A stretch of DNA of 8,455 nucleotides from Deltaproteobacteria bacterium (GTDB lineage: Bacteria > Desulfobacterota > Desulfobulbia > Desulfobulbales > SURF-16): positions 1 through 8,455 of the forward strand of contig JAOZSN010000131.1 of the NCBI GenBank assembly GCA_029939635.1. The letters run 5' to 3'. The notes beneath the pieces are model-generated. The model saw nothing but the letters and a program-made list of their open reading frames with translations, did not search any database and was not told the DNA's origin. Each line of letters opens with the position of its first letter. The first letter of the stretch is position 1. Both the position numbers and the translations under genes were made by a program. Shown piece after piece: positions 1-6,726 of this stretch.

Positions 1-1114
1 ACAGGGTGGTAAGGTACCACTCCTTGCGTTCACCCTCATATGCATCATCCCATATGTTTTCTGCTTGAAGTTCTTTTTTGACCATTTGGCCGATATCGCT
101 AATATCCATAGTGCGCAGGTAATGGGCGTTGATATTAATGGCCTTGGGGTCTGTGAAAAATTTAGGGTCACCCTTGCGATAATTAAAGATGGAGTTTGAC
201 TTGTTGATGCGCTCCAAAGTGAAGATTTCAATCAATTCTTCTTTACTGAATATCTCCTGGTCATTTCCTGGGGACCAGCCAAGGAGGATAAGAAAGTTTA
301 CAAAGGCCCAAGGGATAAAACCGTGATCACGGTAAAAATGGACAGCGACAATTTCACCATGGCTGCGTTTTGATATCTTGGCTTTCTTCAGATCAAGGGT
401 CAAAGGCATATGGGCAAAGACAGGGATCGGTGCTTCCAGGGATTGGTAGAGAAGAACTTGTCTGGTGGTATTGGAAAGATGGTCCTGACCCCTTATAATA
501 TGGCTGATTCGATCACGGACATCATCCACCACATTACAGAGTAAATAGAGAGGTTTACCGTTAGAGCGGACAATGACAAAATCTTCAATGTCAGTATAAT
601 TACGACTAATGGTGCCTAGCACCTTGTCATCATAACTTACTGCCCCTTCGATATTTCTCGGAACCTTGAAACGAATAACGGCTGCCAGGCCAGCATCTTC
701 TTTAGCCTTGATTTCTGCAGGGGGCAAATGGCGGCAGGTGCCATCATATTTGACGTCCTGTTTGGCTGCCAGGGCAGCCTCTCGTTTGGCTTCAAGCTCT
801 TCCTTGGTACAGAAACATTTATACGCCTTGTCGTTGTCCAGCAATTGCTGGGCAGCTGCCTCATGCTCATTGGTGAAGTCCGTTTGGAAATAAGGACCCT
901 CATCCCAATCAATACCCAACCAGTTGAGACCGTCAAGAATACCTTGGATGGATTCTTCTGTGGAGCGATCCGCATCAGTATCTTCAATACGTAATATGAG
1001 CTTACCGTTATGTTTTTTTGCATAAAGCCAGTTTAGGATAGCAGTACGGGCACCGCCAATATGAAGATACCCAGTTGGGCTGGGAGGAAAACGTAAGCGA
1101 ACTTCCTGAGACAT
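1..1114 (-). CDS. gltX: Glutamyl-tRNA synthetase, C-terminus cut by window edge
   Basis: Class I aminoacyl-tRNA synthetase that joins glutamate to tRNA(Glu) in the cytoplasm using ATP. The visible 371 residues open with FPPSPTGYLHIGGARTA; the HIGH-type motif HIGG is at residues 18-21. The KMSKS-type motif is KISKR at 246-250. A zinc-site pattern C100-x-C102-x24-C127-x-H129 matches the Cys/His cluster known in E. coli-type GluRS. The frame is open to the window edge with no stop; family members are usually about 465-490 residues, so roughly the last 100 residues (part of the anticodon-binding region) lie outside. The ATG at 1114 is chosen because translation starts directly with the conserved N-terminus and a CAGGAG Shine-Dalgarno sequence lies 6 nt upstream (1121-1126). 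The full-length catalytic and anticodon-side sequence argues against the truncated GluQ paralogue. The leader is short and ends at a MITE-like insertion. The call is very secure. Confidence 0.97.
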   Translation of the reverse strand, partial: MSQEVRLRFPPSPTGYLHIGGARTAILNWLYAKKHNGKLILRIEDTDADRSTEESIQGILDGLNWLGIDWDEGPYFQTDFTNEHEAAAQQLLDNDKAYKCFCTKEELEAKREAALAAKQDVKYDGTCRHLPPAEIKAKEDAGLAAVIRFKVPRNIEGAVSYDDKVLGTISRNYTDIEDFVIVRSNGKPLYLLCNVVDDVRDRISHIIRGQDHLSNTTRQVLLYQSLEAPIPVFAHMPLTLDLKKAKISKRSHGEIVAVHFYRDHGFIPWAFVNFLILLGWSPGNDQEIFSKEELIEIFTLERINKSNSIFNYRKGDPKFFTDPKAININAHYLRTMDISDIGQMVKKELQAENIWDDAYEGERKEWYLTTL

Positions 1115-1160
1115 GAGATGCTCCTGAAAAAGTCTGTACCGTTCAGACGGTAGTTATAAG

Positions 1161-1319
1161 CTAAATAAGTGCCTGTTCAGAAATGGCCTTTTTGTCCGAT
1201 CTCTGTGTTACAGCAAAAAATGAAAAATGCTCACATATCACTAATATGCTGCGCTTTTTAATTTTCACTGTTCCTTGATCTCGAACAAAATGATTTATTT
1301 CTGGACAGACACTAAATAA
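1161..1319. mobile_element. MITE-like palindromic element with 8-bp flanking direct repeats
   Basis: A non-coding element of about 142-143 bp (1169/1170-1311) is bounded by the direct repeat CTAAATAA at 1161-1168 and 1312-1319, which reads as a target-site duplication. Terminal inverted repeats are TGCCTGTTCAGAAAT (1170-1184) and the complement of ATTTCTGGACAGACA (1297-1311), 13 of 15 matching. Imperfect symmetry continues through nearly the whole element around a centre near 1241, where CATAT (1234-1238) and ATATG (1244-1248) pair across a 5-nt loop. No transposase frame is present, so any movement would depend on a transposase elsewhere. It sits in the upstream region of gltX, about 55 bp from its start codon, and could alter that promoter. 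The transposon family is not assigned. An ordinary long hairpin is the alternative, but the direct repeats favour an insertion. Confidence 0.7.
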
Positions 1320-1334
1320 AAGATATGTGTCACC

Positions 1335-1466
1335 ATGAGCAAGGAGCTAGGCAAAACCCGGAATGTAACAGTTTTGCAGTGCCGAGGTGCTGCAGGACTG
1401 TTACAAGAAAAGGCGAATAATATACAGTATAGTGGTGCTTTTTGCTGCGAAAAATTAAAAAAGTGA
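1335..1466 (+). CDS. Doubtful 43-codon ORF, possibly a remnant
   Basis: An ATG-started frame of 43 codons ends in TGA just before the promoter of the next gene. The predicted peptide is basic and has three cysteines (a single Cys, then a Cys-Cys pair near the C-terminus). No clear Shine-Dalgarno sequence precedes the ATG, and its middle is occupied by the long palindrome at 1364-1405, which constrains the sequence for reasons other than coding. I recognise no family. It may be chance, or a piece of a dispersed repeat that once encoded protein. Confidence 0.12.
   Translation: MSKELGKTRNVTVLQCRGAAGLLQEKANNIQYSGAFCCEKLKK
1364..1405. repeat. Long inverted repeat / hairpin between gltX and the small gene
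   Basis: TGTAACAGT (1364-1372) pairs perfectly with ACTGTTACA (1397-1405). Inside it TGCAG (1375-1379) pairs with CTGCA (1390-1394), and the two bases between the stems could form U-G wobbles in RNA, giving a nearly continuous 16-bp stem. No T-run follows, so this is not an intrinsic terminator on the plus strand. It could be a structured RNA, an operator-like palindrome or a REP-like repeat; nothing decides between these. Confidence 0.55.
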
Positions 1467-1469
1467 TAA

Positions 1470-1498
1470 TTGAACTGGTTATGTTGGTTAAATATGAT
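1470..1498 (+). promoter_or_regulatory. Sigma-70 promoter for the 96-residue gene
   Basis: TTGAAC (1470-1475) and TATGAT (1493-1498) are separated by exactly 17 bp; each differs from the sigma-70 consensus by one or two bases. The expected transcript start is near 1505, giving a leader of about 44 nt. The gene's AAGGAGGG Shine-Dalgarno sequence (1536-1543) lies 5 nt before its ATG. Confidence 0.65.
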
Positions 1499-1521
1499 TA
1501 TTATTAAAAAATGATTTAACC
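1486..1521. promoter_or_regulatory. Inverted repeat straddling the -10 box, possible operator
   Basis: GGTTAAAT (1486-1493) and ATTTAACC (1514-1521) form a perfect 8-bp inverted repeat with a 20-bp spacer that covers the -10 box and predicted start point of the promoter at 1470-1498. The right half is followed by G and six Ts, so in a read-through transcript it could also act as a weak terminator. Which role applies cannot be told from sequence alone. Confidence 0.35.
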
Positions 1522-1548
1522 GTTTTTTACTAAGCAAGGAGGGCTGTC

Positions 1549-1839
1549 ATGATTGCTGAAGCTGGTTTAAGTATAGTTCAAGGTGGAGATAAGGTTCAGC
1601 GTACTGATATAAGTAGTGGTAACCGTCCCCCCAACGAAGAAAATGAAATTTCCCAGGCTGGGCAGGCCTCCGATGCTGGTCCTGCTGTGGTTGCCAATTT
1701 TTCTGCCGCCGCCCTTGAGACATCTCGAGCAGTCTCGCAAACAACCCAGACCGCTGATCAAAATAGTACCGCAAGTGAAAGGCCAGAGCAAGCTCCAGTC
1801 CCACCTCCGACGGAATCAACAATTGATACCTACGCTTAA
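1549..1839 (+). CDS. Small acidic, probably disordered protein, family not recognised
   Basis: A 96-residue protein starting MIAEAGLSIV. I do not recognise it and propose no function. It is rich in Ala, Gln, Ser, Thr and Pro, has one Lys, no Cys, no signal peptide and no membrane segment. The best candidate for ordered structure is a helix around residues 45-66 (GPAVVANFSAAALETSRAV...); the tail 79-89 is proline-rich (APVPPP). It is judged real because it has its own near-consensus promoter, a strong AAGGAGGG Shine-Dalgarno sequence 5 nt before the ATG, and an intrinsic terminator starting 9 nt after the TAA, making a monocistronic unit. The opposite-strand frames over the same DNA have none of these signals. 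Neighbours (gltX and mog, both on the other strand) give no functional clue. Confidence 0.8.
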   Translation: MIAEAGLSIVQGGDKVQRTDISSGNRPPNEENEISQAGQASDAGPAVVANFSAAALETSRAVSQTTQTADQNSTASERPEQAPVPPPTESTIDTYA

Positions 1840-1848
1840 TAAAAAAAA

Positions 1849-1878
1849 GCCCTGCTTCTCAAAGCAGGGCTTTTTTTT
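1849..1878. terminator. Strong bidirectional intrinsic terminator
   Basis: GCCCTGCTT (1849-1857) pairs perfectly with AAGCAGGGC (1862-1870) around the loop CTCA. Eight Ts follow (1871-1878) and eight As precede (1841-1848), so it can work in both directions. It ends the small plus-strand gene and, from the other side, the minus-strand mog transcript. Confidence 0.92.
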
Positions 1879-1937
1879 ATGCGCTGAAATGTATTCTGCT
1901 GCTAGCGCTCCGTTTTACTCGATATTTCCCCTGCTAA

Positions 1938-2450
1938 TCATGTTCCGCAATCAGCCTGACAGCCATTGATCTTAGCAACGGCGTGGGCCAGTCCAGGAAG
2001 AACAACCGCCAGGTTTTCTCTTGCTGCTCGTTCACTGCCAGGTAAATTGATAATGAGACAGCCCCGGCGGATACCTGCTATGCCACGAGACAGCATGGCA
2101 TTAGGGGTCTTTGCAAAGCTGGCGGCCCGCATGACTTCACTGATGCCGGGTATTTCTCTGTCTATGATGGCAAGGGTAGCTTCTGGGGTGTTGTCACGGG
2201 GCGAAACTCCTGTGCCGCCTGTGGTAAGAATAAGTTGCAGCTTTTCGTCGTCTACCCACTCCTGCAAGATGGTCGAGATGGCTGTAGCTTCGTCAGGTAT
2301 AATGGCATTTTTACGAATGGCAAAGGGACCAGCTGCAGCTAGTTGCCTTTGCAGTTGTGGGCCGCTGGTATCTTGGCGTTCGCCACGGGCACCCTTATCA
2401 CTAAGGGTAAGGATACCGCATTGAAAAATTTGCTCGATATGATCCGACAT
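1938..2450 (-). CDS. mog: Molybdopterin adenylyltransferase, MogA/MoaB family
   Basis: Cytoplasmic enzyme of molybdenum cofactor synthesis: it adenylylates molybdopterin with ATP to prepare it for metal insertion by MoeA. The 170-residue protein shows the family signatures in order: TLSDKG at 15-20, DTSG at 27-30, IPDE at 51-54, TTGGTG at 76-81, RDNTPEAT at 85-92, LSR at 120-122 and NLPGS at 135-139. Asp53 and Asp86 align by eye with the two functional aspartates known in E. coli MogA (49 and 82). The sequence reads more like MogA than E. coli MoaB, although the length (170) is that of MoaB. It lies 75 bp downstream of the EF-G-like gene on the same strand and may be co-transcribed. No good Shine-Dalgarno sequence is visible before the ATG, so the exact start is less certain than the identity. 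Confidence 0.93.
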   Translation of the reverse strand: MSDHIEQIFQCGILTLSDKGARGERQDTSGPQLQRQLAAAGPFAIRKNAIIPDEATAISTILQEWVDDEKLQLILTTGGTGVSPRDNTPEATLAIIDREIPGISEVMRAASFAKTPNAMLSRGIAGIRRGCLIINLPGSERAARENLAVVLPGLAHAVAKINGCQADCGT

Positions 2451-2525
2451 ATTTTTTTGAAGGTCGACTTGAAAGCTGATATTAATAGATTTTAGTAAGG
2501 ATGTTTTCCCGCGCTCACTAGAGGG

Positions 2526-4139
2526 TTAGTCGCTGACCGTATGGGCCATCTCTGTGGGGAGCTGTTCGTAATGGGAAAAGGTAGCCTTGAAGGAGCCACG
2601 CCCCTCGGTAAGGCTAGCAAGATCAGAGCCATACTCAAGAATCTCTGCCATGGGGACGTTGATGATGATGATCTCGTTGCCAGGTTCTGTTTTCATTTCC
2701 ATGATCTTGGCCCGTCTATCATTAAGATCACTCACTACGCAGCCCACACTGTCCACCGGCAGGGTAATGGTCAGATTCATAATTGGTTCCAGTAATTTTT
2801 GTTCATTGCTTGTGGGCTGTGTTGTTTCTTTATAGGGAACCTTGGGCAGCGTCATGGCCAGCGTGATGCCAAATTTTTCCTTGATCTTGCGACAGGCTGT
2901 TTCCAGGTGATAAGGGCCTTGTCCTGAAAGCAGGATTTCGCCAGTCTTTGGTTGGTGTTCTAAGTGCAGGGAAGGGTCTTCAGCAATGGCCATGGCCAGG
3001 GCCGTAAACATGGTCTCAATGTCAGTTCCTGAGCTGCTTACGGCGCTGGTGGTGGTAGGGCGCTGAGGCCGGGGAAGGTCAGCAAGGAGCGTACCATCGC
3101 TATCAGAGCAGAGGGTGTCGCCGGGGCCACTGCCGGAAAGACCACTCAGGGCACCAATCATACCTGGTTGTAGACTCGTCGTTTCAATGAGGGTGTCGCC
3201 ATCCAGGATGAAAATTTTCTCCGCCTGTTCTTCGAAGTTGCGTGAAATATTGTAGAGCTGCTTGGTCAGGGTGCCTTGGTTAACCTTGCAGTAGAGGAGG
3301 GTGCCATATTCAGGATTGTTATCGAGGCGGAAAATTTGGGCCTGTAGTTTCTCTGATGCTGGGGGTGAGGCAGGGAAAAGCTCAGTAATCATTTCAAGCA
3401 AGATTGTGATTGCAAACTGTTTTTTTACCGCACCAGGTAGGACAGGAGTCAGAGCACAACTAGCTACAGCCTGGCGCAATCCCGCAATGAGATCTTCCTC
3501 GTCAAGCTCCCCTTCTTCAAGAAATTCTTCAATGAGGTCATCATCTGTCTCTGCCACCTGCTCCATGAGTTTCTGCAGTCCAAGAAATGCCTCATCTTGC
3601 ATATCTTCAGGAATAGACTTTTCTGCCACACCTTCTTTTGTAAAATAGAGGGCCTTTTCGTGGATAACATCGATCACCCCACAAAATTGTTCACCACTGT
3701 TAATGGGTAAAAATATCAAGGCAGGATCCAGCAGGATATTTTTTTTGATAGCCGCAATGGTGGCAGGAAAATCTGCAGCAGCCACATCCATTTTATTAAT
3801 GAAAAGGATGGAAGGCATGGTGGAACGTTGGATCAGTTGAGCGGCTTTTTCTGTCTGAAAGGAGTGGGCCTCGTCTGCGCAAATGGACAGGATTGCGTTG
3901 TCACCAATATGGGCCGCTATTTTGCTGTCGTGGGAAAAATTGTCATTGCCTGGTGTATCAATAAACACCAATTCATTACCGTTATAGGTAGAGGTAAAGG
4001 CGGTCGAAAGGATATTTTTTTTGAGCTGTTCGCGAGAAACCTCCTTACCTGTTGCCTTGAGTAGGGAAGTAGTAAGTGATGATTTTCCTGAGCCAGTATG
4101 ACCAAGGAGAATAATGTTTCGAATCTGTTTTTGTCCCAT
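2526..4139 (-). CDS. EF-G-like translational GTPase lacking domain IV
   Basis: A divergent EF-G paralogue of 537 residues (EF-G is about 690-700). Visible parts: P-loop GHTGSGKS at 13-20, G3 DTPGNDNF at 61-68, G4 NKMD at 115-118, an EF-G-type G' region and PVLPG segment, a beta-barrel domain II, domain III ending KVPYKET at 433-439, then only nine linker residues (440-448), then domain V from LLEPIM (449) to the end with DLNDRRAKI and LTEGRGSF. The roughly 120-residue domain IV is absent. P-loop Lys to G3 Asp is 42 residues against 65 in E. coli EF-G, so switch I is shortened and RGITI is missing; the catalytic-His position of PGH is Asn65. ATG 4139 is preferred over TTG 4190 because AAGGGA lies 7 nt upstream (4147-4152). 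Function unknown; canonical translocation looks unlikely. Confidence 0.9.
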   Translation of the reverse strand: MGQKQIRNIILLGHTGSGKSSLTTSLLKATGKEVSREQLKKNILSTAFTSTYNGNELVFIDTPGNDNFSHDSKIAAHIGDNAILSICADEAHSFQTEKAAQLIQRSTMPSILFINKMDVAAADFPATIAAIKKNILLDPALIFLPINSGEQFCGVIDVIHEKALYFTKEGVAEKSIPEDMQDEAFLGLQKLMEQVAETDDDLIEEFLEEGELDEEDLIAGLRQAVASCALTPVLPGAVKKQFAITILLEMITELFPASPPASEKLQAQIFRLDNNPEYGTLLYCKVNQGTLTKQLYNISRNFEEQAEKIFILDGDTLIETTSLQPGMIGALSGLSGSGPGDTLCSDSDGTLLADLPRPQRPTTTSAVSSSGTDIETMFTALAMAIAEDPSLHLEHQPKTGEILLSGQGPYHLETACRKIKEKFGITLAMTLPKVPYKETTQPTSNEQKLLEPIMNLTITLPVDSVGCVVSDLNDRRAKIMEMKTEPGNEIIIINVPMAEILEYGSDLASLTEGRGSFKATFSHYEQLPTEMAHTVSD

Positions 4140-4205
4140 GGACGAATCCCTTGTAGGTGCTCCCTGTGAAGAGAGAGGTATATTAAGCAATGGCGTATTG
4201 GGTGG

Positions 4206-4235
4206 AATATTGGTACAAACGGATCATTCTGTCAA
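4206..4235 (-). promoter_or_regulatory. Candidate promoter of the EF-G-like/mog unit
   Basis: On the minus strand a perfect TTGACA (4235-4230) is followed after 18 bp by AATATT (4211-4206), a 4-of-6 match to the -10 consensus. The expected start near 4199 gives a leader of about 60 nt to the preferred ATG at 4139. The rest of the 4191-4377 divergent region is AT-rich; I see no convincing promoter for murJ in it. Confidence 0.45.
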
Positions 4236-4377
4236 TAATGAGATAGAAATAGTTGAGACAGAAATTATATAAAGATGTAGCCATTTAAAGATATATTATA
4301 GTTTTGTTCTTTACAAATCAAGTAGTTATCCAGGAAGTATTCCTTTCCTTTCTCCTTAAAAAAAGTAATTGGAAATA

Positions 4378-5970
4378 ATGCGCAAGGCCTCTGAAGATAC
4401 CGGAAAAATTGCCCGCTCCGCCAGCATGGTCAGTGCGGCAGTGATGTGCAGCCGTGTGCTGGGTCTCATTCGTGAACAGGTGTTTGCCGCCTTTTTTGGC
4501 GCTGGCCATGCCTATGATGCCTTTGTTGTTGCCTTTCGTATTCCCAATTTGCTGCGTGATCTCTTTGGCGAAGGGGCATTATCTGCCGCATTCGTAACGG
4601 TTTTTGCCGATTATGACAGTACAAAAGGAGAGAAGGCAACCTGGCGTTTAGCCAATAATGTTTTAAGTTTTTTTGCTGTTTTTTTAAGTGGATTGACTCT
4701 GCTAGGTATTCTCTTTGCCGAAGATATTGTTCGTCTTATGGTGCAGACAGAGTATGAGGCTGTGCAGGGGCAAGTGGCCTTGACCACATTGTTGACCATG
4801 ATCATGTTTCCGTTCTTGGTGCTGATCTCCATGTCAGCGGTTGTTATGGGCGGCTTGAATACAAAGGGTAGATTTTTTGTGCCTGCCATGGCATCGAGTT
4901 TTTTTAATATTGGTTCTATTATCGGTGGCTTGCTCTGTGCCTATATTCTTCATCGCCAGGGCTATCAGGCAATAATTGGTATGGCCATGGGTACCTTGGT
5001 GGGTGGTGTTTTGCAACTTGCCAGTCAGTTGCCCAGCTTTTGGCGGGTCGGTTTTAAATTACGTCCTCGCCTCGATTTGGCTGATCCTGGGTTGCGGCGT
5101 ATTCTTACTTTGATGGTTCCCGCTGTGATCGGGCTGTCCGCCACTCAGCTTAATATTTTTGTAAATAATAATTTCGCCTCTGCCTGTGGTGAGGGAAGTT
5201 TGTCTTGGTTGCAGTATGCCTTTCGGCTGGTACAGTTACCCATTGGAGTTTTTGGGGTAGCAATCTCCATGGCTAGTCTACCTTTGATCTCTCGCTATGC
5301 CGCTCAGGGTGACCATGCATCCGTAAAGGAGGCGTTTAGTTCTTCGCTGACCATGGTTTTTTGCCTGTCCATTCCTGCTGCGGTGGGTTTATGGATACTG
5401 GCGGAACCAATCATCCGTTTGATTTTTGAACATGGTCTTTTTGATGCTGAGGATACCAGGCAGACTGCGGCAGCCCTGAAGTTTTATAGCATTGGCCTTT
5501 TTGCCTATGCAGCTGTAAAGGTTATTGTGCCGGTTTTTTATGCCTTGAAAGATACAAAGTTTCCAGTAATGGGCAGCTTTCTTGCTGTGGCTGTCAATCT
5601 ACTGCTGGTGACCCAGCTGGTGACGATATTTGATCACCGCGCCATTGCCCTGTCCATTTCTGGGGCTCTGGCTTGCAATTTTTTCTTTCTCCTCATTGTT
5701 CTCTATGGCAAGTTGGATGGGTTGCCATTGTGGTACATTGTTATTGGTGTAGTAAAGGCCCTTTTTGCCTCCCTGATTATGGCCGGTTGGCTACAACTCG
5801 TTACAGGGCTTTTGGCCAGCTGGTTGCTTGGCGGATTTTTTGCTCAGCTTGTTGCGGTGTTTGCCTGTGTTAGCACTGCGGCATTGCTCTATGGCTTTAG
5901 TCTCTATGTCTGCAAGGTGAAAGAATTGGAGATGATTGTTGGCAAGATACGACAGCGACTAGGCATTTAA
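4378..5970 (+). CDS. murJ: Lipid II flippase MurJ (MviN family)
   Basis: Polytopic inner-membrane protein that moves the undecaprenyl-linked peptidoglycan precursor lipid II to the periplasmic face. The 530-residue protein is hydrophobic along its length, consistent with the 14 helices of the family. The N-terminus carries the MurJ signature SRVLGLIREQ...FGAGHAYDAFVVAFRIPNLLRDLFGEGALSAAFV; Arg26, Arg32, Asp47 and Arg60 line up by eye with the functionally important Arg18, Arg24, Asp39 and Arg52 of E. coli MurJ. Further family-like stretches are LPIGVFGVAISMASLPLISRYAA and FYSIGLFAYAAVKVIVPVFYALKDTK. A TTG start nine bases upstream (4369) is possible, but the ATG at 4378 has a minimal GGA Shine-Dalgarno sequence 4-5 nt away and is preferred. 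It is transcribed divergently from the EF-G-like gene and ends 6 bp from the convergent rsmE stop. Confidence 0.96.
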   Translation: MRKASEDTGKIARSASMVSAAVMCSRVLGLIREQVFAAFFGAGHAYDAFVVAFRIPNLLRDLFGEGALSAAFVTVFADYDSTKGEKATWRLANNVLSFFAVFLSGLTLLGILFAEDIVRLMVQTEYEAVQGQVALTTLLTMIMFPFLVLISMSAVVMGGLNTKGRFFVPAMASSFFNIGSIIGGLLCAYILHRQGYQAIIGMAMGTLVGGVLQLASQLPSFWRVGFKLRPRLDLADPGLRRILTLMVPAVIGLSATQLNIFVNNNFASACGEGSLSWLQYAFRLVQLPIGVFGVAISMASLPLISRYAAQGDHASVKEAFSSSLTMVFCLSIPAAVGLWILAEPIIRLIFEHGLFDAEDTRQTAAALKFYSIGLFAYAAVKVIVPVFYALKDTKFPVMGSFLAVAVNLLLVTQLVTIFDHRAIALSISGALACNFFFLLIVLYGKLDGLPLWYIVIGVVKALFASLIMAGWLQLVTGLLASWLLGGFFAQLVAVFACVSTAALLYGFSLYVCKVKELEMIVGKIRQRLGI

Positions 5971-5976
5971 CGGTTA

Positions 5977-6726
5977 CTATTTTAGTGCTGCCTGCTCATG
6001 CAGCAGGTCAATCTGGGCGAGGAGGGCAGGGACGGCACTGTCCACCCGCAGAATTCGTGGTCCCATGTGGAAGGGTGTTAGGCCTTGTTGTTGGAGGGTC
6101 TCTATCTCAAAATCGACCCAGCCGCCTTCCGGGCCAATGGCTAATAGGGTTTTGTTTGGCTGCCCGTAGCAATAGCTTTGGCTGAGGTTATGCGGCACCT
6201 TGGGGTGGGCCAGAAGCTTGTTATTGTACTTATTTGATATGGTGGGTAGAAAATCCTCAGCAAAGGGACGAAAGCGCTGAAAGATGTGAATCTCAGGAAG
6301 GGTGGTATGGCCTCCCTGTTCAAGCCCGTGTAGCAGGCGTTGGTGGATATTGTCCTTGGCCAGTAACGAGGCAGATAGAAAGCTCTTCTCAACCCTGTTT
6401 GATCTGATAATAAAGAGACGACCTACCCCAAAGGTGGCGATCTGGGAGAGGATGCGCTTGAGCATGATGGGGCGCGGCATGGCAAGTATTAGATCAGTCT
6501 GGTGTGCTATTTTCTCTGGTGTGAGCTGCTTGCTGATGTGGAGAATGGCCTGGTCGTTTTCTATGGTGACCACGTCTGCTTCATAGCGTGGGCCGTTGAT
6601 CTGGCCGATTTTGAGTTTGTCGCCAGGGCAGGCACGGAGAATTTTTTTGATATGTGTAGCTTGTCGACCAGTTAAGGTAATAGTGTTGTTGTTGCGCTCA
6701 TGATTTGAAAAAAGGATTATATTCAT
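5977..6726 (-). CDS. rsmE: 16S rRNA m3U1498 methyltransferase RsmE
   Basis: SPOUT-superfamily enzyme that methylates N3 of U1498 in 16S rRNA with S-adenosylmethionine. The 249-residue length is normal. The N-terminal PUA-like part reads ITLTGRQATHIKKILRACPGDKLKIG, matching the usual 'TG..A.H...VLR...GD' pattern. The C-terminal knotted SAM site is visible as LLAIGPEGGW around 194-203 and GPRILRVDSAVPALLA around 222-237. The last motif is normally ILRTETA; here Thr-Glu-Thr is replaced by Val-Asp-Ser, a mild variant. The ATG at 6726 gives the expected N-terminus (MNIILF), though its Shine-Dalgarno sequence is poor. The stop lies 6 bp from the murJ stop with no hairpin between. Its start codon shares one base with that of waaA on the other strand. 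Confidence 0.94.
   Translation of the reverse strand: MNIILFSNHERNNNTITLTGRQATHIKKILRACPGDKLKIGQINGPRYEADVVTIENDQAILHISKQLTPEKIAHQTDLILAMPRPIMLKRILSQIATFGVGRLFIIRSNRVEKSFLSASLLAKDNIHQRLLHGLEQGGHTTLPEIHIFQRFRPFAEDFLPTISNKYNNKLLAHPKVPHNLSQSYCYGQPNKTLLAIGPEGGWVDFEIETLQQQGLTPFHMGPRILRVDSAVPALLAQIDLLHEQAALK
6711..6716 (+). promoter_or_regulatory. Shine-Dalgarno sequence that decides the waaA start
   Basis: AAAGGA lies 9 nt upstream of the TTG at 6726. The other candidate, TTG at 6705, has no purine-rich site before it, so this site favours the 433-residue form of WaaA. The site lies inside the first codons of rsmE on the opposite strand. Confidence 0.5.

Noticed and set aside
1131..1147. GTCTG…CAGAC inverted repeat in the gltX leader
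   Set aside because: Only 5 bp per arm, no T-run on the minus strand after it, and no resemblance to a T-box or another known leader; too weak to call.
1295..1537. 80-codon minus-strand frame over the MITE-like element and the small gene's promoter
   Set aside because: It runs through the palindromic element, the hairpin and the promoter, has no Shine-Dalgarno sequence and looks like chance translation of AT-rich DNA.
3301..3648. 115-codon plus-strand frame opposite the EF-G-like gene
   Set aside because: Shadow frame of a gene with clear GTPase motifs; no expression signals of its own.
4140..4190. N-terminal extension of the EF-G-like protein from TTG 4190
   Set aside because: The 17 extra residues are unlike the family, the TTG has no ribosome-binding site, and ATG 4139 with AAGGGA begins right before the P-loop region.
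4332..4344. AGGAA-GTA-TTCCT hairpin upstream of murJ
   Set aside because: A 5-bp AT-rich stem with no supporting signal; likely chance.
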